A DNA stretch of 64,000 nt from Saccharothrix sp. ALI-22-I (GCF_001984175.1 NZ_MTQP01000069.1:682001-746000), one strand, 5' to 3'; counted from the first letter of the stretch, positions 1 through 9,156 are shown. Program-made: numbers and translations. Notes: generated by a model not told the origin, from the letters alone.

Positions 1-1220
1 CGGGCGCGGTCGCCGTCGACGGTGACCACGTCGCCGAGTTGGCCGAACTGCTGCCACAGCCCGGAAGTCCGGTTCACCCGGTCCACCACGACGTCGGCCA
101 GGTCGTCCAGGGCCACGTCCACGTGCGGCCACTCGGCCCCGTGGTACTTGCGCTCCAGGATGCGGTGCAGCGACCGGACGCAGTAGCGGAAGCCGTGGAT
201 GAAGCCGCTGGTGGACTTCTTGAAATCGCGGACCTGCATGAGGGTGCCCGCGAAGTACAGGTCGGGGGTGTTGGTGGACTCCCACTCGGGGGTGAGCGCG
301 GCGAACCTGTCGTTGATGGTGAGTGCCGGTTTTTCGGTGAACACGCTTGCGTCGAACCGGAACCCGGTGGCCGCGATGACGCGGTCGTAGCGCAGCTCCT
401 TGGTCACCTCGTCGGCACGGGCGAAGCTGACCTTGACCACGAAGCCGTCGCCGTCCGGGCGGATGTCGAGCACGTCGCCGTCCAGCACGGCGTTCTGCGA
501 CTTGAGCTGGTAGGTGTCGAGGAAGTTGTTGTTCACCGCGCGCACGTGGCCGACGAAGTGCGTCTGCCAGGCCATCCGGAGCGAGTGCGGGCCGACCAGG
601 TGGATGACGGCGGCGGTCTCGACCAGGTTGTCCGCGGTCTCGAACGCGGAGTTGCCCTTGCCGATGATCAGCACCCGCTGGTCGGTGTAGTCGTCCGGGT
701 CGGTGGACGCGGTGCCGTACGGCTCGGCGTGCTCGATGCCCGGGATGTCGGGCAGGTACGGTTTGGACGGACCCGTCGCGACGATGACCCTCTTGGCCGT
801 GTGCGTCCGTCCGCGACTGTCACGGACCACGAAGTGGTCCTTTCGGCTCACCTCCACCACGCGGCTGTCGTAGTGGATGTCCAGATCGGTCTTGGCGGCG
901 AAGTCCTGCAGGTACCGCACCAGGTCGTCGGCGTGCGGGAAGTAGCGCGGGGTGTAGCGGGTGAACAGCAGCTCGGGATCGTCGGACAGCAGGGAGTTCC
1001 AGTCCATCCGGAGGTTCAGCTCCGGGTCCGTCGTGCCGGTGTGCGGTTTGTTGATGGAGATGAGCTTGCGGTGCCGGGGAAAGGTCTTGAAGAACGTTCC
1101 CGCGGCCGGCCCGGCTTCGAGAATCCGGTAGCTGCGCCGGGCCTGGTGCAGGAAGTAGCCCAGTTGCAGACCGGCCGGGCCGGCACCGATCACGAGGTAG
1201 TCGACATCCATGTCGGTCAC
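1..1220 (-). CDS. FAD-dependent NAD(P)-binding oxidoreductase (FOXRED2-like), 3' end outside window
   Basis: Predicted flavoprotein monooxygenase/oxidoreductase of the pyridine nucleotide-disulfide superfamily. The dinucleotide-binding motif GAGPAG lies at residues 12-17 after the strand VDYLVI. A second Rossmann motif (GKGNSAFETA) lies near residue 185, and an ATGPSKPYLPDIPG segment lies near residue 150, as in FOXRED2-type and flavin-containing monooxygenase-like proteins. GTG at 1220 is chosen because GGAGG sits 5 bases upstream; an in-frame ATG at 1211 is too far from it. About 406 residues are present and the gene continues past base 1. No signal peptide is visible, so it is probably cytosolic. 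Substrate unknown. Confidence 0.8.
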   Translation of the reverse strand, partial: MTDMDVDYLVIGAGPAGLQLGYFLHQARRSYRILEAGPAAGTFFKTFPRHRKLISINKPHTGTTDPELNLRMDWNSLLSDDPELLFTRYTPRYFPHADDLVRYLQDFAAKTDLDIHYDSRVVEVSRKDHFVVRDSRGRTHTAKRVIVATGPSKPYLPDIPGIEHAEPYGTASTDPDDYTDQRVLIIGKGNSAFETADNLVETAAVIHLVGPHSLRMAWQTHFVGHVRAVNNNFLDTYQLKSQNAVLDGDVLDIRPDGDGFVVKVSFARADEVTKELRYDRVIAATGFRFDASVFTEKPALTINDRFAALTPEWESTNTPDLYFAGTLMQVRDFKKSTSGFIHGFRYCVRSLHRILERKYHGAEWPHVDVALDDLADVVVDRVNRTSGLWQQFGQLGDVVTVDGDRA

Positions 1221-1334
1221 GTGCACCTCCAGAGGGGTGAGTGCTCGCCACCACTACGAGATCGAGCATCCCTCGGGTTCATCCGTACGCGGCACAGTGC
1301 ACGAATGGACGTATGGCCGGTTCGGGAAGACGAA

Positions 1335-1364
1335 GGTCGGCGGCGCCCACCTACGCCGCCGACC
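1335..1364. other. Hairpin in the divergent promoter region 1221-1512
   Basis: The 292-base gap between two divergent genes holds a perfect 10-bp inverted repeat (GGTCGGCGGC, then a 10-base loop, then GCCGCCGACC). As both flanking genes point away, it is not a terminator; it may be a regulator site or 5' UTR structure. Nothing else is recognised in this gap. Confidence 0.3.
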
Positions 1365-1512
1365 ACGATCCACTCCGCGAGTCGTCCCGGCGACAGCAGC
1401 TCAGAGCACATGTGATCGGTGGCCGCGCAGGCCGCCTGAGCTGTCTGCGCCGCAGCGGGGTCCGTCGGCCTAAGCTCGCGGGTGGAGTGATCACACCGGG
1501 GGGCGGATCGCG

Positions 1513-3726
1513 ATGGAGTCCGAACTGTGGTTCTCGCTGCGCGAGGCACAGGCCATGGAGCACACCGAAGCCAGGACGGCGTTGCTGGAGGACACCGTCG
1601 GCCGCGCCGATCGCGCCGACGTGCCGCGGCTGATGTACCTGTCCCGCAGGCTCCTGGCCGACGCGTACCGCGTGGACGGGCGGTGGGAGCAGGTCTACCG
1701 GCTGTTGCGGGAATGCCTGGAGGGGTACGACCGCCGGCCGGCGCGGTTCGCACCGGCCGACGAGATCGACCTGCTGCACTGGTACGCCTGGCTGGTCGAG
1801 TGCATGGTCGACTTCCCGGACTACAGCATCGACGACATCCGCGAGGCGCAGCACGCCGTGGAGCACCGGTTCACCACGGCCGGGCTCGACTGGCACGAGA
1901 TCTACGCCGGCCGGCGCGGTGTGGCCGCGCACTTCGGCGACTGGGCCGTCGCGGACCGGGCCTACTTCCAGTGGAGGGCCACCGCGCCCACCGACCAGGA
2001 CGACCGGTGGCTGCACGTCACCGGCATCGACCACTTCCTGGCGCGTGGCGACGACGAGTCGTTGGCCCGCGCGCACGCGCTCGCCGCACCGATGCTCGCC
2101 GACCCGACCGTGTCCGACGATTCCCTGGTGCAGGTGCGGTGTCTGATGCTGCTGCCCTTGGCGCGGGCGGGCGCGTGGTACGAGGCGACGATGGCGTACC
2201 GGCGGTTGCGGCGCGGGATGGAGGGCGAGTTCCACTCGCTGGAGCAGCACGGCCTGGTGATCGAATTCTGCGCGTTGACCGGCAACGCGGCGGCGGGCGT
2301 CGACTGGCTCGCGTCGATGCGCGGATTCGAGGAGCGGCAGCGGCCGTTCGCCACCATGGAGTACGCCACGGCGGTGGCGGTGCTGGCCGACGCGCTGGTC
2401 CGCGAGGGCCGTGGGGACACCGCGCTCGACCTCGGCGCCGACGACCCGAACTCCGTGCCGTTCCACGTGGTGGCGCGGCGAATGCGGCGGCTCGCGCTGG
2501 ACCTGGCCGACCGGTTCGACCGGCGCAACGGCGACTCACGGCAGAGCGACCGGGTCCGCGCCCGACTCGCCGCCTCGCCGTTGACCGACTTCCTGCCGCT
2601 GGGCCCGACCAGCCGTCCCGCCCTGCCCATGCTGCCGTCGCCGGGCCTGTCGGACGAGGCCCTGCTCGACCGGGCGCACTGGCACGACCTGCGGTGCGAG
2701 CCGGACGAGGCGCGCGCCTGCCTGACCGGGTTGTCCGACGACCTGCCCGAGCACTTGGACGCCCGGCTGGTCGAGCTGCGGGCGAAGTTCTTCCAGAGCG
2801 CGGACACCGAGCCCGCGTTGCGCCGTGCCGCCGAGGTGCACCGGCGTTACGGGGACGAACGGCGCGCGCTGCTCAACCAGTGCTGGCTCGGCTTGTGGAT
2901 CGCCCACGACGGCCGGACCGAGGAGGGCGTCATGGTCACCGCCGACGCCGTCGCCCGGTTACGGGATTTAGGTGACGACAGCGATTGCGCGTGGGGCGAG
3001 CACTGGCTGGCGCACGTCCTGATCGGGCAAGGCCGGCACGCGGAGGCTCTTGAGGCGCTGTCGCGCGGCAGACAGCACGCATCGGCGGCGGGCGACCTGC
3101 TCGCGTTGGGGACGCTGCTCATCCTGGAGGGCGTCATCCGGCCATCGGCCGCCACCGCCAGGGCCGCGCTGGAGACGTTGATCGCGGCAGGCGTTCCGGA
3201 GAAGGCCTTGGAGGCCGTCGAGCAGCTGCGGAACCTGGACGCGCACGAACCCGTGCTGGACCGGCTCCTGGCCGACCCGCCCCGGAACGCGGACCGGTTG
3301 CTCGGCCACCTGCGGTACCTGCGGGCGTGCGCGCTGATCGACGCCGGCCGGGTGGCCGACGCGGTGGACGACCTGAACGAGGCGATCGGCCAGGCGGCGC
3401 AGCGCGGTGGCGACACGGCCGAGCAGTGGTACCAACTGGTGCACGCCGCCCACGCCGCCGGACGTCACGAGGACGCCGTGGACGCCGGCCTGCGTGCCGC
3501 GAACCGCCTGGACCACCTGCGCGACACGGAGGACGCGGCGTGGGCCGACTCGGCCGACCGGGCCAGATACCTGGTGGCCGACAGCTACCGCCGACTCGGC
3601 GACTACCGAGCCGCACTGCGCGAGTACCGCAGGCTGGCCGACGGCCACGGTGCCCTGTCCGCCTCGGCGTTCCTGGCGGGCACCGCGCTGCTGGAGGAAC
3701 TGGGCTTCAGCGAGTGGCCGATCTAG
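1513..3726 (+). CDS. Large TPR-like helical repeat protein of unknown function
   Basis: A 737-residue protein with no signal peptide or membrane segment. It is built of Ala/Leu/Arg-rich helical pairs with TPR-like spacing, clearest from about residue 550 to the end (repeated Y/W, LxxAG and A-D-A patterns). No enzymatic or DNA-binding motif is seen; such proteins often act as scaffolds or as orphan C-terminal parts of SARP/AfsR-type regulators, but neither role is shown here. ATG at 1513 has a GGGGGCGG-type ribosome site just upstream. Its 3' end overlaps the converging DUF1992 gene by 20 bases. Confidence 0.75.
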   Translation: MESELWFSLREAQAMEHTEARTALLEDTVGRADRADVPRLMYLSRRLLADAYRVDGRWEQVYRLLRECLEGYDRRPARFAPADEIDLLHWYAWLVECMVDFPDYSIDDIREAQHAVEHRFTTAGLDWHEIYAGRRGVAAHFGDWAVADRAYFQWRATAPTDQDDRWLHVTGIDHFLARGDDESLARAHALAAPMLADPTVSDDSLVQVRCLMLLPLARAGAWYEATMAYRRLRRGMEGEFHSLEQHGLVIEFCALTGNAAAGVDWLASMRGFEERQRPFATMEYATAVAVLADALVREGRGDTALDLGADDPNSVPFHVVARRMRRLALDLADRFDRRNGDSRQSDRVRARLAASPLTDFLPLGPTSRPALPMLPSPGLSDEALLDRAHWHDLRCEPDEARACLTGLSDDLPEHLDARLVELRAKFFQSADTEPALRRAAEVHRRYGDERRALLNQCWLGLWIAHDGRTEEGVMVTADAVARLRDLGDDSDCAWGEHWLAHVLIGQGRHAEALEALSRGRQHASAAGDLLALGTLLILEGVIRPSAATARAALETLIAAGVPEKALEAVEQLRNLDAHEPVLDRLLADPPRNADRLLGHLRYLRACALIDAGRVADAVDDLNEAIGQAAQRGGDTAEQWYQLVHAAHAAGRHEDAVDAGLRAANRLDHLRDTEDAAWADSADRARYLVADSYRRLGDYRAALREYRRLADGHGALSASAFLAGTALLEELGFSEWPI

Positions 3727-4111
3727 CCCGCCACTCCGCGACGACGTGCTCCACGTCGAACGGCATCAGGTTCAACGGCGGCCCCGACATCGGTTTCCGG
3801 ATCGCCTCTTCGATCTTCACGTTGATCCCGGCCAGAATCGACCGCACCTCCCCCTCACCGGACGCCCGCCCAGCCGCCTCCCGCGCCGCAGCCACCTCCT
3901 TGCGCAGCAACAGAGTCGGCGGCAACGCCGTACCCTCTTCCCGCCGCAACTTCTCCTTCACCCACCACAACTCGTCGTGCGGCCCCTGCAACCCACTCAG
4001 CGGCTTACCCGCACCCGGCAGGTTCTCGAACTCCCCCCGGTCCTGCGCCTCCCGAATCTGCCGCTCGATCCACGTCTCAAACCCGACACCAGCCGGTTTG
4101 CGCTCGGTCAC
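3707..4111 (-). CDS. DUF1992 (DnaJ-homologue subfamily C member 28-like) protein
   Basis: A small soluble protein of 134 residues. The family core is clear: FETWIERQIREAQDRGEF, then NLPGAGKPL and WWVKEKLRREE. These are the hallmark of the DUF1992/DNAJC28 conserved domain, whose function is unknown. The start is placed at GTG 4111, 8 bases after GGGAGG; a GTG at 4120 sits directly on the ribosome site. It converges with the TPR gene and overlaps it tail to tail. Confidence 0.85.
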   Translation of the reverse strand: MTERKPAGVGFETWIERQIREAQDRGEFENLPGAGKPLSGLQGPHDELWWVKEKLRREEGTALPPTLLLRKEVAAAREAAGRASGEGEVRSILAGINVKIEEAIRKPMSGPPLNLMPFDVEHVVAEWRARSATR

Positions 4112-4451
4112 GGCCACCACCTCCCACCACCGAAATCACCAAGCACACGGCCGGTGAGCTTCCCCCGATAACCGGGGGCAGACCAGATTCTCCACCACAA
4201 CCGGAGCGCTTCACCGGAGTTCGGCCGGGAACTGGTGGTCACGCTGGACAGCGCGCCCACGATGTTCAGCATGATCCGGGTCATTCGTTCCGCTCCGGCG
4301 GAGTACCCCACCACTCCGGAGAACCCGGCGGCGGCTCAACCCCAGCGGCTGGTCAACCGGCGGGTGCGGCACGGACCCGGCCATCGGTCGGCCTTGTCGC
4401 GGCGCAAACCAGACGCGGACCTCGTAGCTGAACAGGTTGACGAGCCCGCCG

Positions 4452-4560
4452 CATCGGACGCAAGGTCCTGATCCGCACCGACGCCGCCGGCTGCACCCAC
4501 GAGTTCGTGAGTGGCTGCACGCAAGGAAGTCGGGCTACTCGCTCAGTGGGCGAGTCGGGA
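4452..4560 (+). pseudogene. IS1380-family transposase remnant (frameshifted)
   Basis: Translation reads RKVLIRTDAAGCTHEFV and then, after a one-base frame change near 4508, WLHARKSGYSL. This matches the conserved central block of IS1380 transposases (KVLIRxDxAGGTHxFxxWLxxxxLxYSVGF). Only about 35 residues survive, and the remnant runs 18 bases into the 3' end of the opposing sigma factor gene. The rest of the gap 4112-4542 shows no other recognisable gene. Confidence 0.7.
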
Positions 4561-5739
4561 CGCCTTCTCCATCAGGTACCGCTGCTCGGGGATGCTCGTC
4601 GTGCGCGCGGCGGCGGCCCGGTAGTGCGTCACGGCGCGCGGCACGTCACCGGCCAGCTCGTGCAGGTGGCCGCGCACGGCGTCGAGCCGGTAGTGGCCGG
4701 GCAGCCGCTCGTCCAAGGCGTCGATCAGCTTCAGACCCTCGGCGGGTCCGTGCACCATGGCCACCGCGATCGCCCGGTTGAGCGACACCATCGGGTTGCC
4801 GGTCATCTGCTCCAGCAGCCCGTACATGCCCAGGATCTGCGGCCAGTCGGTGTCCTCGGCCCGCAGCGCGTCGTCGTGGAGGGCCGCGATCGCCGCCTGC
4901 AACTGGTACTCGCCGATGGCGCCGCGCTCCACCGCCGCCATGATCAGCTCGACGCCCTCCACGATCAGCGCCTTGTCCCACAACGACCGGTCCTGCTCGG
5001 CCAACGGGATGAGCGAGCCGTTCGGGCCGGTGCGGGCGGGCCGGCGCGCGTCGGTGAGCAGCATCAACGCCAGCAGGCCCGCCACCTCGGCGTCGGACGG
5101 CAGCCGGGCGTGCACGGCCCTGGTCAGCCGGATCGCCTCGCCGGACAGTTCGGTGCGGTGCAGCGAGCCGCCGACGCTGCTGGTGTAGCCCTCGTTGAAG
5201 ATCAGGTACAGCACGTGCAGCACGGTCCGCAGCCGGGCCGCGAACTCCTCCGGTCCGGGCATGGCGAAGTCCGCGCCGCGCAGCTTCTGCTTGGCCCGGC
5301 TGATCCGCTGCGCCATGGTCGCCTCGGGCACCAGGAACGCGTTCGCGATCTCCGCCGTGGTCAGGCCGCCCACCGCGCGCAGGGTCAGCGCGATCGCGGA
5401 CGCGGGCGTCAAGTCCGGGTGGCAGCACAGGAACAGCACCACGAGCGTGTCGTCACGGTCCGCCGCGTCACCGGGCGGCGGTGCGCGGAACACCTCGTCC
5501 TCACGCCGGCGGCGGGCGGCCTCACTGCGGATCAGGTCGATCATCCTCCGCACGGCGGCCTGCACCAGCCAGCCGCGCGGGTTGTCCGGCAGACCGTCCA
5601 CGGGCCACTGTCGGGCCGCCGCCAGCAGCGCCTCCTGCACGGCGTCCTCGGCCAGCGCGAAATCGCCGTACCGACGTGCGACCACGCCGAGGACCTGCGG
5701 CGCGCACTCGCGCAGCAGGTCCTCGACGGCGTGGCTCAC
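4543..5739 (-). CDS. ECF42-type RNA polymerase sigma factor with C-terminal TPR-like extension
   Basis: An extracytoplasmic-function sigma factor of the ECF42 (COG4941) type, 398 residues. Region 2 is at the N-terminus (AEDAVQEALLAA from residue 30; NPRGWLVQAA follows) and region 4 carries AEIANAFLVPEATMAQRISRAK. A roughly 200-residue C-terminal extension includes FNEGYTSS and AIAALHDDA blocks typical of the group; it replaces an anti-sigma factor. The upstream DGPF gene ends 20 bases before GTG 5739. Another GTG at 5763 overlaps the DGPF stop (GTGA), so translational coupling from an 8-residue longer form is possible. Members of this group are linked to DGPF proteins and transcribe them. Confidence 0.9.
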   Translation of the reverse strand: MSHAVEDLLRECAPQVLGVVARRYGDFALAEDAVQEALLAAARQWPVDGLPDNPRGWLVQAAVRRMIDLIRSEAARRRREDEVFRAPPPGDAADRDDTLVVLFLCCHPDLTPASAIALTLRAVGGLTTAEIANAFLVPEATMAQRISRAKQKLRGADFAMPGPEEFAARLRTVLHVLYLIFNEGYTSSVGGSLHRTELSGEAIRLTRAVHARLPSDAEVAGLLALMLLTDARRPARTGPNGSLIPLAEQDRSLWDKALIVEGVELIMAAVERGAIGEYQLQAAIAALHDDALRAEDTDWPQILGMYGLLEQMTGNPMVSLNRAIAVAMVHGPAEGLKLIDALDERLPGHYRLDAVRGHLHELAGDVPRAVTHYRAAAARTTSIPEQRYLMEKASRLAH

Positions 5740-5759
5740 AGAACCTACGAGGCCGGCAC

Positions 5760-6164
5760 TCACACGTCCGACGCGGCGGGCGCCGACATCAGCTCCCGCA
5801 CCTCGACCGGAATCCCCATCGGCACGCCCTTCGGACCGGGCGCGGCCGAGGCCTTCGCCGCGATCTCCAGCGCGCGCTCCAGCGTGGTGTCGACCATCCA
5901 GTAGCCCGCCAGCAGCTCCTTGGACTCCGGGAACGGGCCGTCGGTGACGACGGGCGCGCCTTCGCCGGTGAACGTGACGGTCTTGGCCAGTTCCGGACCG
6001 GCCAGGCCCTGCGCGTCGACCAACTCGCCGTTCTCGGTCAGCTCCTTGCCGAGGTCCTGCTGGAACTGGATGTGTGCGGCGATGTCCTGGTGGTCCCACT
6101 GATCGATCGGGATGTCGCAGTTGGCGGCGGGACCGTAGTTCGTCAGGAGCAGGAACTTGGCCAT
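5760..6164 (-). CDS. DGPF/YCII-related protein, partner of the ECF42 sigma factor
   Basis: A 134-residue YCII-superfamily protein. The name-giving motif appears as TDGPFPESKE with DGPF at residues 75-78, followed by GYWMVDTTLERALEIA. It is the first gene of the pair, with a strong TAGGAGG site 8 bases before ATG 6164. DGPF proteins are the conserved genomic partners and main targets of ECF42 sigma factors; the biochemical role of the YCII fold here is unknown. Confidence 0.88.
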   Translation of the reverse strand: MAKFLLLTNYGPAANCDIPIDQWDHQDIAAHIQFQQDLGKELTENGELVDAQGLAGPELAKTVTFTGEGAPVVTDGPFPESKELLAGYWMVDTTLERALEIAAKASAAPGPKGVPMGIPVEVRELMSAPAASDV

Positions 6165-6214
6165 GGCGGCCTCCTAGGTGTCGTCCGCGCCCATCTTGGC
6201 GCTTTCACCCCCTG

Positions 6215-6241
6215 GTCGGAGCCGTTCAGGCCTTCTCGACC
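6215..6241 (-). promoter_or_regulatory. Candidate ECF42-dependent promoter of the DGPF-sigma operon
   Basis: Read on the minus strand, GGTCGA is followed after 17 bases by CGAC, about 50 bases upstream of the DGPF start. This resembles the ECF42 promoter as I recall it (TGTCGA at -35, CGAT/C at -10), with one mismatch in the -35 box. It suggests autoregulation. Confidence 0.45.
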
Positions 6242-6275
6242 CCACCGAGTGTGACCCGCGTCACATCATAGGTAG

Positions 6276-6319
6276 GCCCTCGCGGTTGCGCCCGGGTTGG
6301 TGGGCACAACCGCGAGGGC
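6276..6319 (-). terminator. Stem-loop terminator downstream of the CE3 esterase gene
   Basis: A perfect 13-bp inverted repeat (GCCCTCGCGGTTG / CAACCGCGAGGGC) with an 18-base loop lies just past the esterase stop codon. No T-tract follows, as is usual in high-GC actinomycetes. Confidence 0.75.
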
Positions 6320-6323
6320 CGGG

Positions 6324-7421
6324 TCAGGACAGCGTGCAGATCGGGACGGGCACCCAGCCGGCCGCGTCACCCGTACCGGTGAACCCGACCTTGGTGGACG
6401 CCGCCGGCTGGATGGCGCCGTTCCAGGACGTGTTGGACACCGTCACCGACGTGCCGCTCTGGGTGAAGGTGCCGTTCCAGCCCTGGGTGATGGCCATCCC
6501 GGCGCGGAGGCTGAACGCGACGCTCCAGCCCCTGGTCGCCGTGCCGCCGGTGTTCCGGATGGTGATCTCCACCTGGAACCCGCCGGGCCACTGGTTGACG
6601 ATCTCGATCACGACGTCGCACGACCCACTCGGAGGAGTGGTCGTGGTGGTTGTCGTAGTAGTCGTGGTTGAGGTGGTGGTCGTGGTGGACGTGGTGGACG
6701 TGGGTGTGGTGCTGTTGAGCGCGGACACCACGGCCGGGAACCACTTGTCCGCGATCTTGCGATCACCGGACGCGTTCGGGTGCACACCGTCGTAGGTGTC
6801 GCTCCCGGTGGCGAACCCGGCCCACTGGTCCACCACGGTGATCGGCGACTGCGCGGTGGACTTGCCCGCCGCCCAGGCCGGGATCGCCGCGTTCAGGTCG
6901 ACCACCCGTTGGGGGCACTCGGCGCAGGCGCTCGCCGCCATGGGGATGATCTTGGCGACGATCACCTTCATGTTCGCGTTGTTGGCGCGCATCTGGTCGA
7001 CCAACTTGCCGTACGCGGCCAGGATGGTCGCGGTCGGCCGGCCGTTCCACACGTCGTTGGTGCCGAAGTGCATGAGCACGACGTTCGGGTTGGTCGCGCT
7101 CAACCACCCGACGAGCTGGTTCTGGTCGGCCACGTTGGTGACCAGCGCGCCGCCGTGGCCCTCGTTCTCGCCGTCGTAGGCGAAGCCGCAGCCGTCACCG
7201 GCACGGGTGCCCACGAAGTCGATGTTCGTCTGCCCGGCGGCGCGCAGGTCGCGGTCCAGCAGGGCCCGCCAGCAGCCCGGCGAGCCGGTGATCGAGTCGC
7301 CCAGCGCCATGATCCGGGTCGGTGCGGCGGCCTCGACCGCCTGGCCCGGTGCGGCCACCAGGAGGCCGACGAGCGTGACCAGTGCGGCTAAGAGTGCTGC
7401 TACAGCGGTTTTTCTCGACAT
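6324..7421 (-). CDS. Secreted CE3-type SGNH esterase with CBM2 (acetyl xylan esterase-like)
   Basis: Secreted carbohydrate esterase, 365 residues. The signal peptide is residues 1 to about 33. The SGNH domain has GDSIT at 41-45 (nucleophile Ser43), the CE3-like run CWRALL...DFVGTRAGDGCG, block III FGTND, and the Asp/His pair in YDGVHPN. A poly-Thr/Ser linker of about 30 residues leads to a C-terminal family 2 cellulose-binding module of about 100 residues with conserved Trp residues. It probably removes acetyl groups from xylan or mannan at the cellulose surface. It starts 10 bases after the mannanase stop, so the two form an operon. ATG 7421 is preferred, with GGGG six bases upstream. Confidence 0.85.
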   Translation of the reverse strand: MSRKTAVAALLAALVTLVGLLVAAPGQAVEAAAPTRIMALGDSITGSPGCWRALLDRDLRAAGQTNIDFVGTRAGDGCGFAYDGENEGHGGALVTNVADQNQLVGWLSATNPNVVLMHFGTNDVWNGRPTATILAAYGKLVDQMRANNANMKVIVAKIIPMAASACAECPQRVVDLNAAIPAWAAGKSTAQSPITVVDQWAGFATGSDTYDGVHPNASGDRKIADKWFPAVVSALNSTTPTSTTSTTTTTSTTTTTTTTTTTPPSGSCDVVIEIVNQWPGGFQVEITIRNTGGTATRGWSVAFSLRAGMAITQGWNGTFTQSGTSVTVSNTSWNGAIQPAASTKVGFTGTGDAAGWVPVPICTLS

Positions 7422-7431
7422 CACCGACCCC

Positions 7432-9054
7432 CTAGACCGTGGTGCAGCCGGCGCCGTTGAGGGTGAAGGCCGTGGGCACCGAGTTGGTGCCGTTCCACGA
7501 CCCGATGAAGCCGAAGCTGACCGAGCCGCTCACCGGGATGCTGCCGGTGTAGGACACGTTGGTCGCGCTCAGCGTCGTGCCCGACTGAGTGGTGGTGGCG
7601 CCCCAGGACTGGCTGACGGTCTGGCCGTTGGCCCAGGTCCAGCGCAGCGTCCAGCCGTTGACCGCGGCGGTGCCGGTGTTGGCGATCTTGACGTCGCCCT
7701 GGAAGCCGCCCTGCCACTGGCCGGTGACCTTGTAGGTGATCGCGCAGCCCGCGGGGCCGCCGCCACCGGACTGGGTGGTGACGTTGACCGTGCCGGAGCG
7801 GGTGGAGCGGTTGCCCGCGGCGTCACGGGCGTAGACGGCGAAGGTGTATGTGGTGTTGGCCGACAGGCCGGTGATGTTCGCGGTGGTCGTGGCGGAGCTG
7901 CCGGCCGCGGTCTCCGTGGTGCCGTTGACCCGCACGACGTCGTAGCCGGTGACGCCGACGTTGTCGGTGGACGCGGCCCAGGACAGGGTGGCGCCGGTGG
8001 ACGTGACGCCGGACGCGGACGGGGTGCCGGGGGCGGACGGCGGCGTGGTGTCGGTCGGGTTGCCGCCACCGCCGTAGACGCTGGCCTCACGGGAGGTCGC
8101 CTTGATGCCGTTCGCGCCGTTGAACGCGCGTTGGCCCCAGGAGGAGAGGTTGGCCGCGTTGAATCCCACCGCCAGGTCCAAGTACTCCACACCGCCGCCG
8201 TTGCCGCTCCACGACCAGGCGAGGTAGCCTAGGCCGAGCTGCTGCGTGGTGGCGAAGATGGTGTCCTCGTCGGGGTTGCCGTCGGAGTGGTCGTGACCGA
8301 ACTCGCCGACCACGATCGGCAGCTTCGCGGTGACGAACCGGTTCAGGTAATCGTTGATCTCCGCCGCCGTGTCGAACACGCCGTACATGTGGATGGAGAA
8401 CACGGTGTTGCGCTGCGGGTCGGCGGCGAACACCGAGGCCGCGTTGTCGCGCATGGTGAAGGCCCAGTCCTGGCCCCAGTTCGGCGCGTCCACCATGATG
8501 GTGTGCTGGAAGCCCGCCGAGCGCAGGCGGGTGATGGCGTCCTTGGTCGCCTGGGTCCACCCGGCGTAGCCGGTGTTGCCCCAGGGCTCGTTGCCGATGT
8601 TGAGGATGACGTACTTCTCCTGGCCGGCCATGGCGCTCTGGATGCCGACCCAGTAGTCCACCGCGCGGTCCAGGCTGACGGCCCCGCTCTGCTCCTGGTA
8701 GCCGGTGGTGTCGTGCACCTCCAGCACGCAGATGAGCTTGTTGGCCTTGCACTGGTTGATGACGTTGGTGACGTCGGCGGCGTCGTTGCGCGTCCACCGG
8801 TCGCCGCTGGACAGCACCACGCGGACCGTGTTGGCGCCCAAGGCTTTGATGTCCTTGAGCGACTGCGTGGTGCGGTCGACGTACCAGGTGTGCGCGTGGT
8901 TGACGCCACGCATCACGAAGTCGTTGCCGTTGGCGTCCAGAAGTCGGCCGTTGTTGACGGTGAACCCGGCCGCGGCGTGTGCCGGCACGACGGTCAGCAG
9001 TGACAGGACCAAGGCGGCGATGGCGGCGCCCACCAAGGCGAATCGCTTGCGCAT
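7432..9054 (-). CDS. Secreted GH5 endo-beta-mannanase with FN3 and CBM2
   Basis: Secreted glycoside hydrolase, 540 residues. A Sec signal ends near AHA-A at residue 27. The GH5 catalytic domain runs to about residue 325, with acid/base Glu156 in NIGNEPWGN and nucleophile Glu251 in IVVGEFGHDH. An FN3 module follows (about 337-425), then a CBM2 (about 440-540). The sequence style, including the VMRGVNHAHTWY start, matches GH5 subfamily 8 mannanases of Streptomyces rather than cellulases. ATG 9054 has GAGGT 5 bases upstream. It leads an operon with the CE3 esterase and is probably repressed through the LacI-type operator 83 bases upstream. Confidence 0.88.
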   Translation of the reverse strand: MRKRFALVGAAIAALVLSLLTVVPAHAAAGFTVNNGRLLDANGNDFVMRGVNHAHTWYVDRTTQSLKDIKALGANTVRVVLSSGDRWTRNDAADVTNVINQCKANKLICVLEVHDTTGYQEQSGAVSLDRAVDYWVGIQSAMAGQEKYVILNIGNEPWGNTGYAGWTQATKDAITRLRSAGFQHTIMVDAPNWGQDWAFTMRDNAASVFAADPQRNTVFSIHMYGVFDTAAEINDYLNRFVTAKLPIVVGEFGHDHSDGNPDEDTIFATTQQLGLGYLAWSWSGNGGGVEYLDLAVGFNAANLSSWGQRAFNGANGIKATSREASVYGGGGNPTDTTPPSAPGTPSASGVTSTGATLSWAASTDNVGVTGYDVVRVNGTTETAAGSSATTTANITGLSANTTYTFAVYARDAAGNRSTRSGTVNVTTQSGGGGPAGCAITYKVTGQWQGGFQGDVKIANTGTAAVNGWTLRWTWANGQTVSQSWGATTTQSGTTLSATNVSYTGSIPVSGSVSFGFIGSWNGTNSVPTAFTLNGAGCTTV

Positions 9055-9136
9055 GGATGTACCTCGCGTAGTTGTCGACGTTGACGTAGCGAGCGCAGGG
9101 CAGCGCACCTGCCACAGGCAGGCAATCCACACCCAA

Positions 9137-9156
9137 ACACTTAACCGCTTAAGTGT
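9137..9156. promoter_or_regulatory. LacI-type operator upstream of the mannanase operon
   Basis: ACACTTAA-CCGC-TTAAGTGT has 8-bp perfect arms around a 4-base centre. The core resembles the perfect operator at 10457 in front of the CE7 esterase, so the LacI protein encoded between them is the likely ligand. Confidence 0.75.

Noticed and set aside
39..1415. Long plus-strand open frame opposite the flavoprotein gene
   Set aside because: Mirror frame of a high-GC gene; Val/His/Arg-rich translation without family motifs, while the minus strand has a clear FAD protein with a ribosome site.
4108..4314. 68-codon minus-strand frame near the IS remnant
   Set aside because: No ribosome site, no recognisable family, overlaps the DUF1992 start region.
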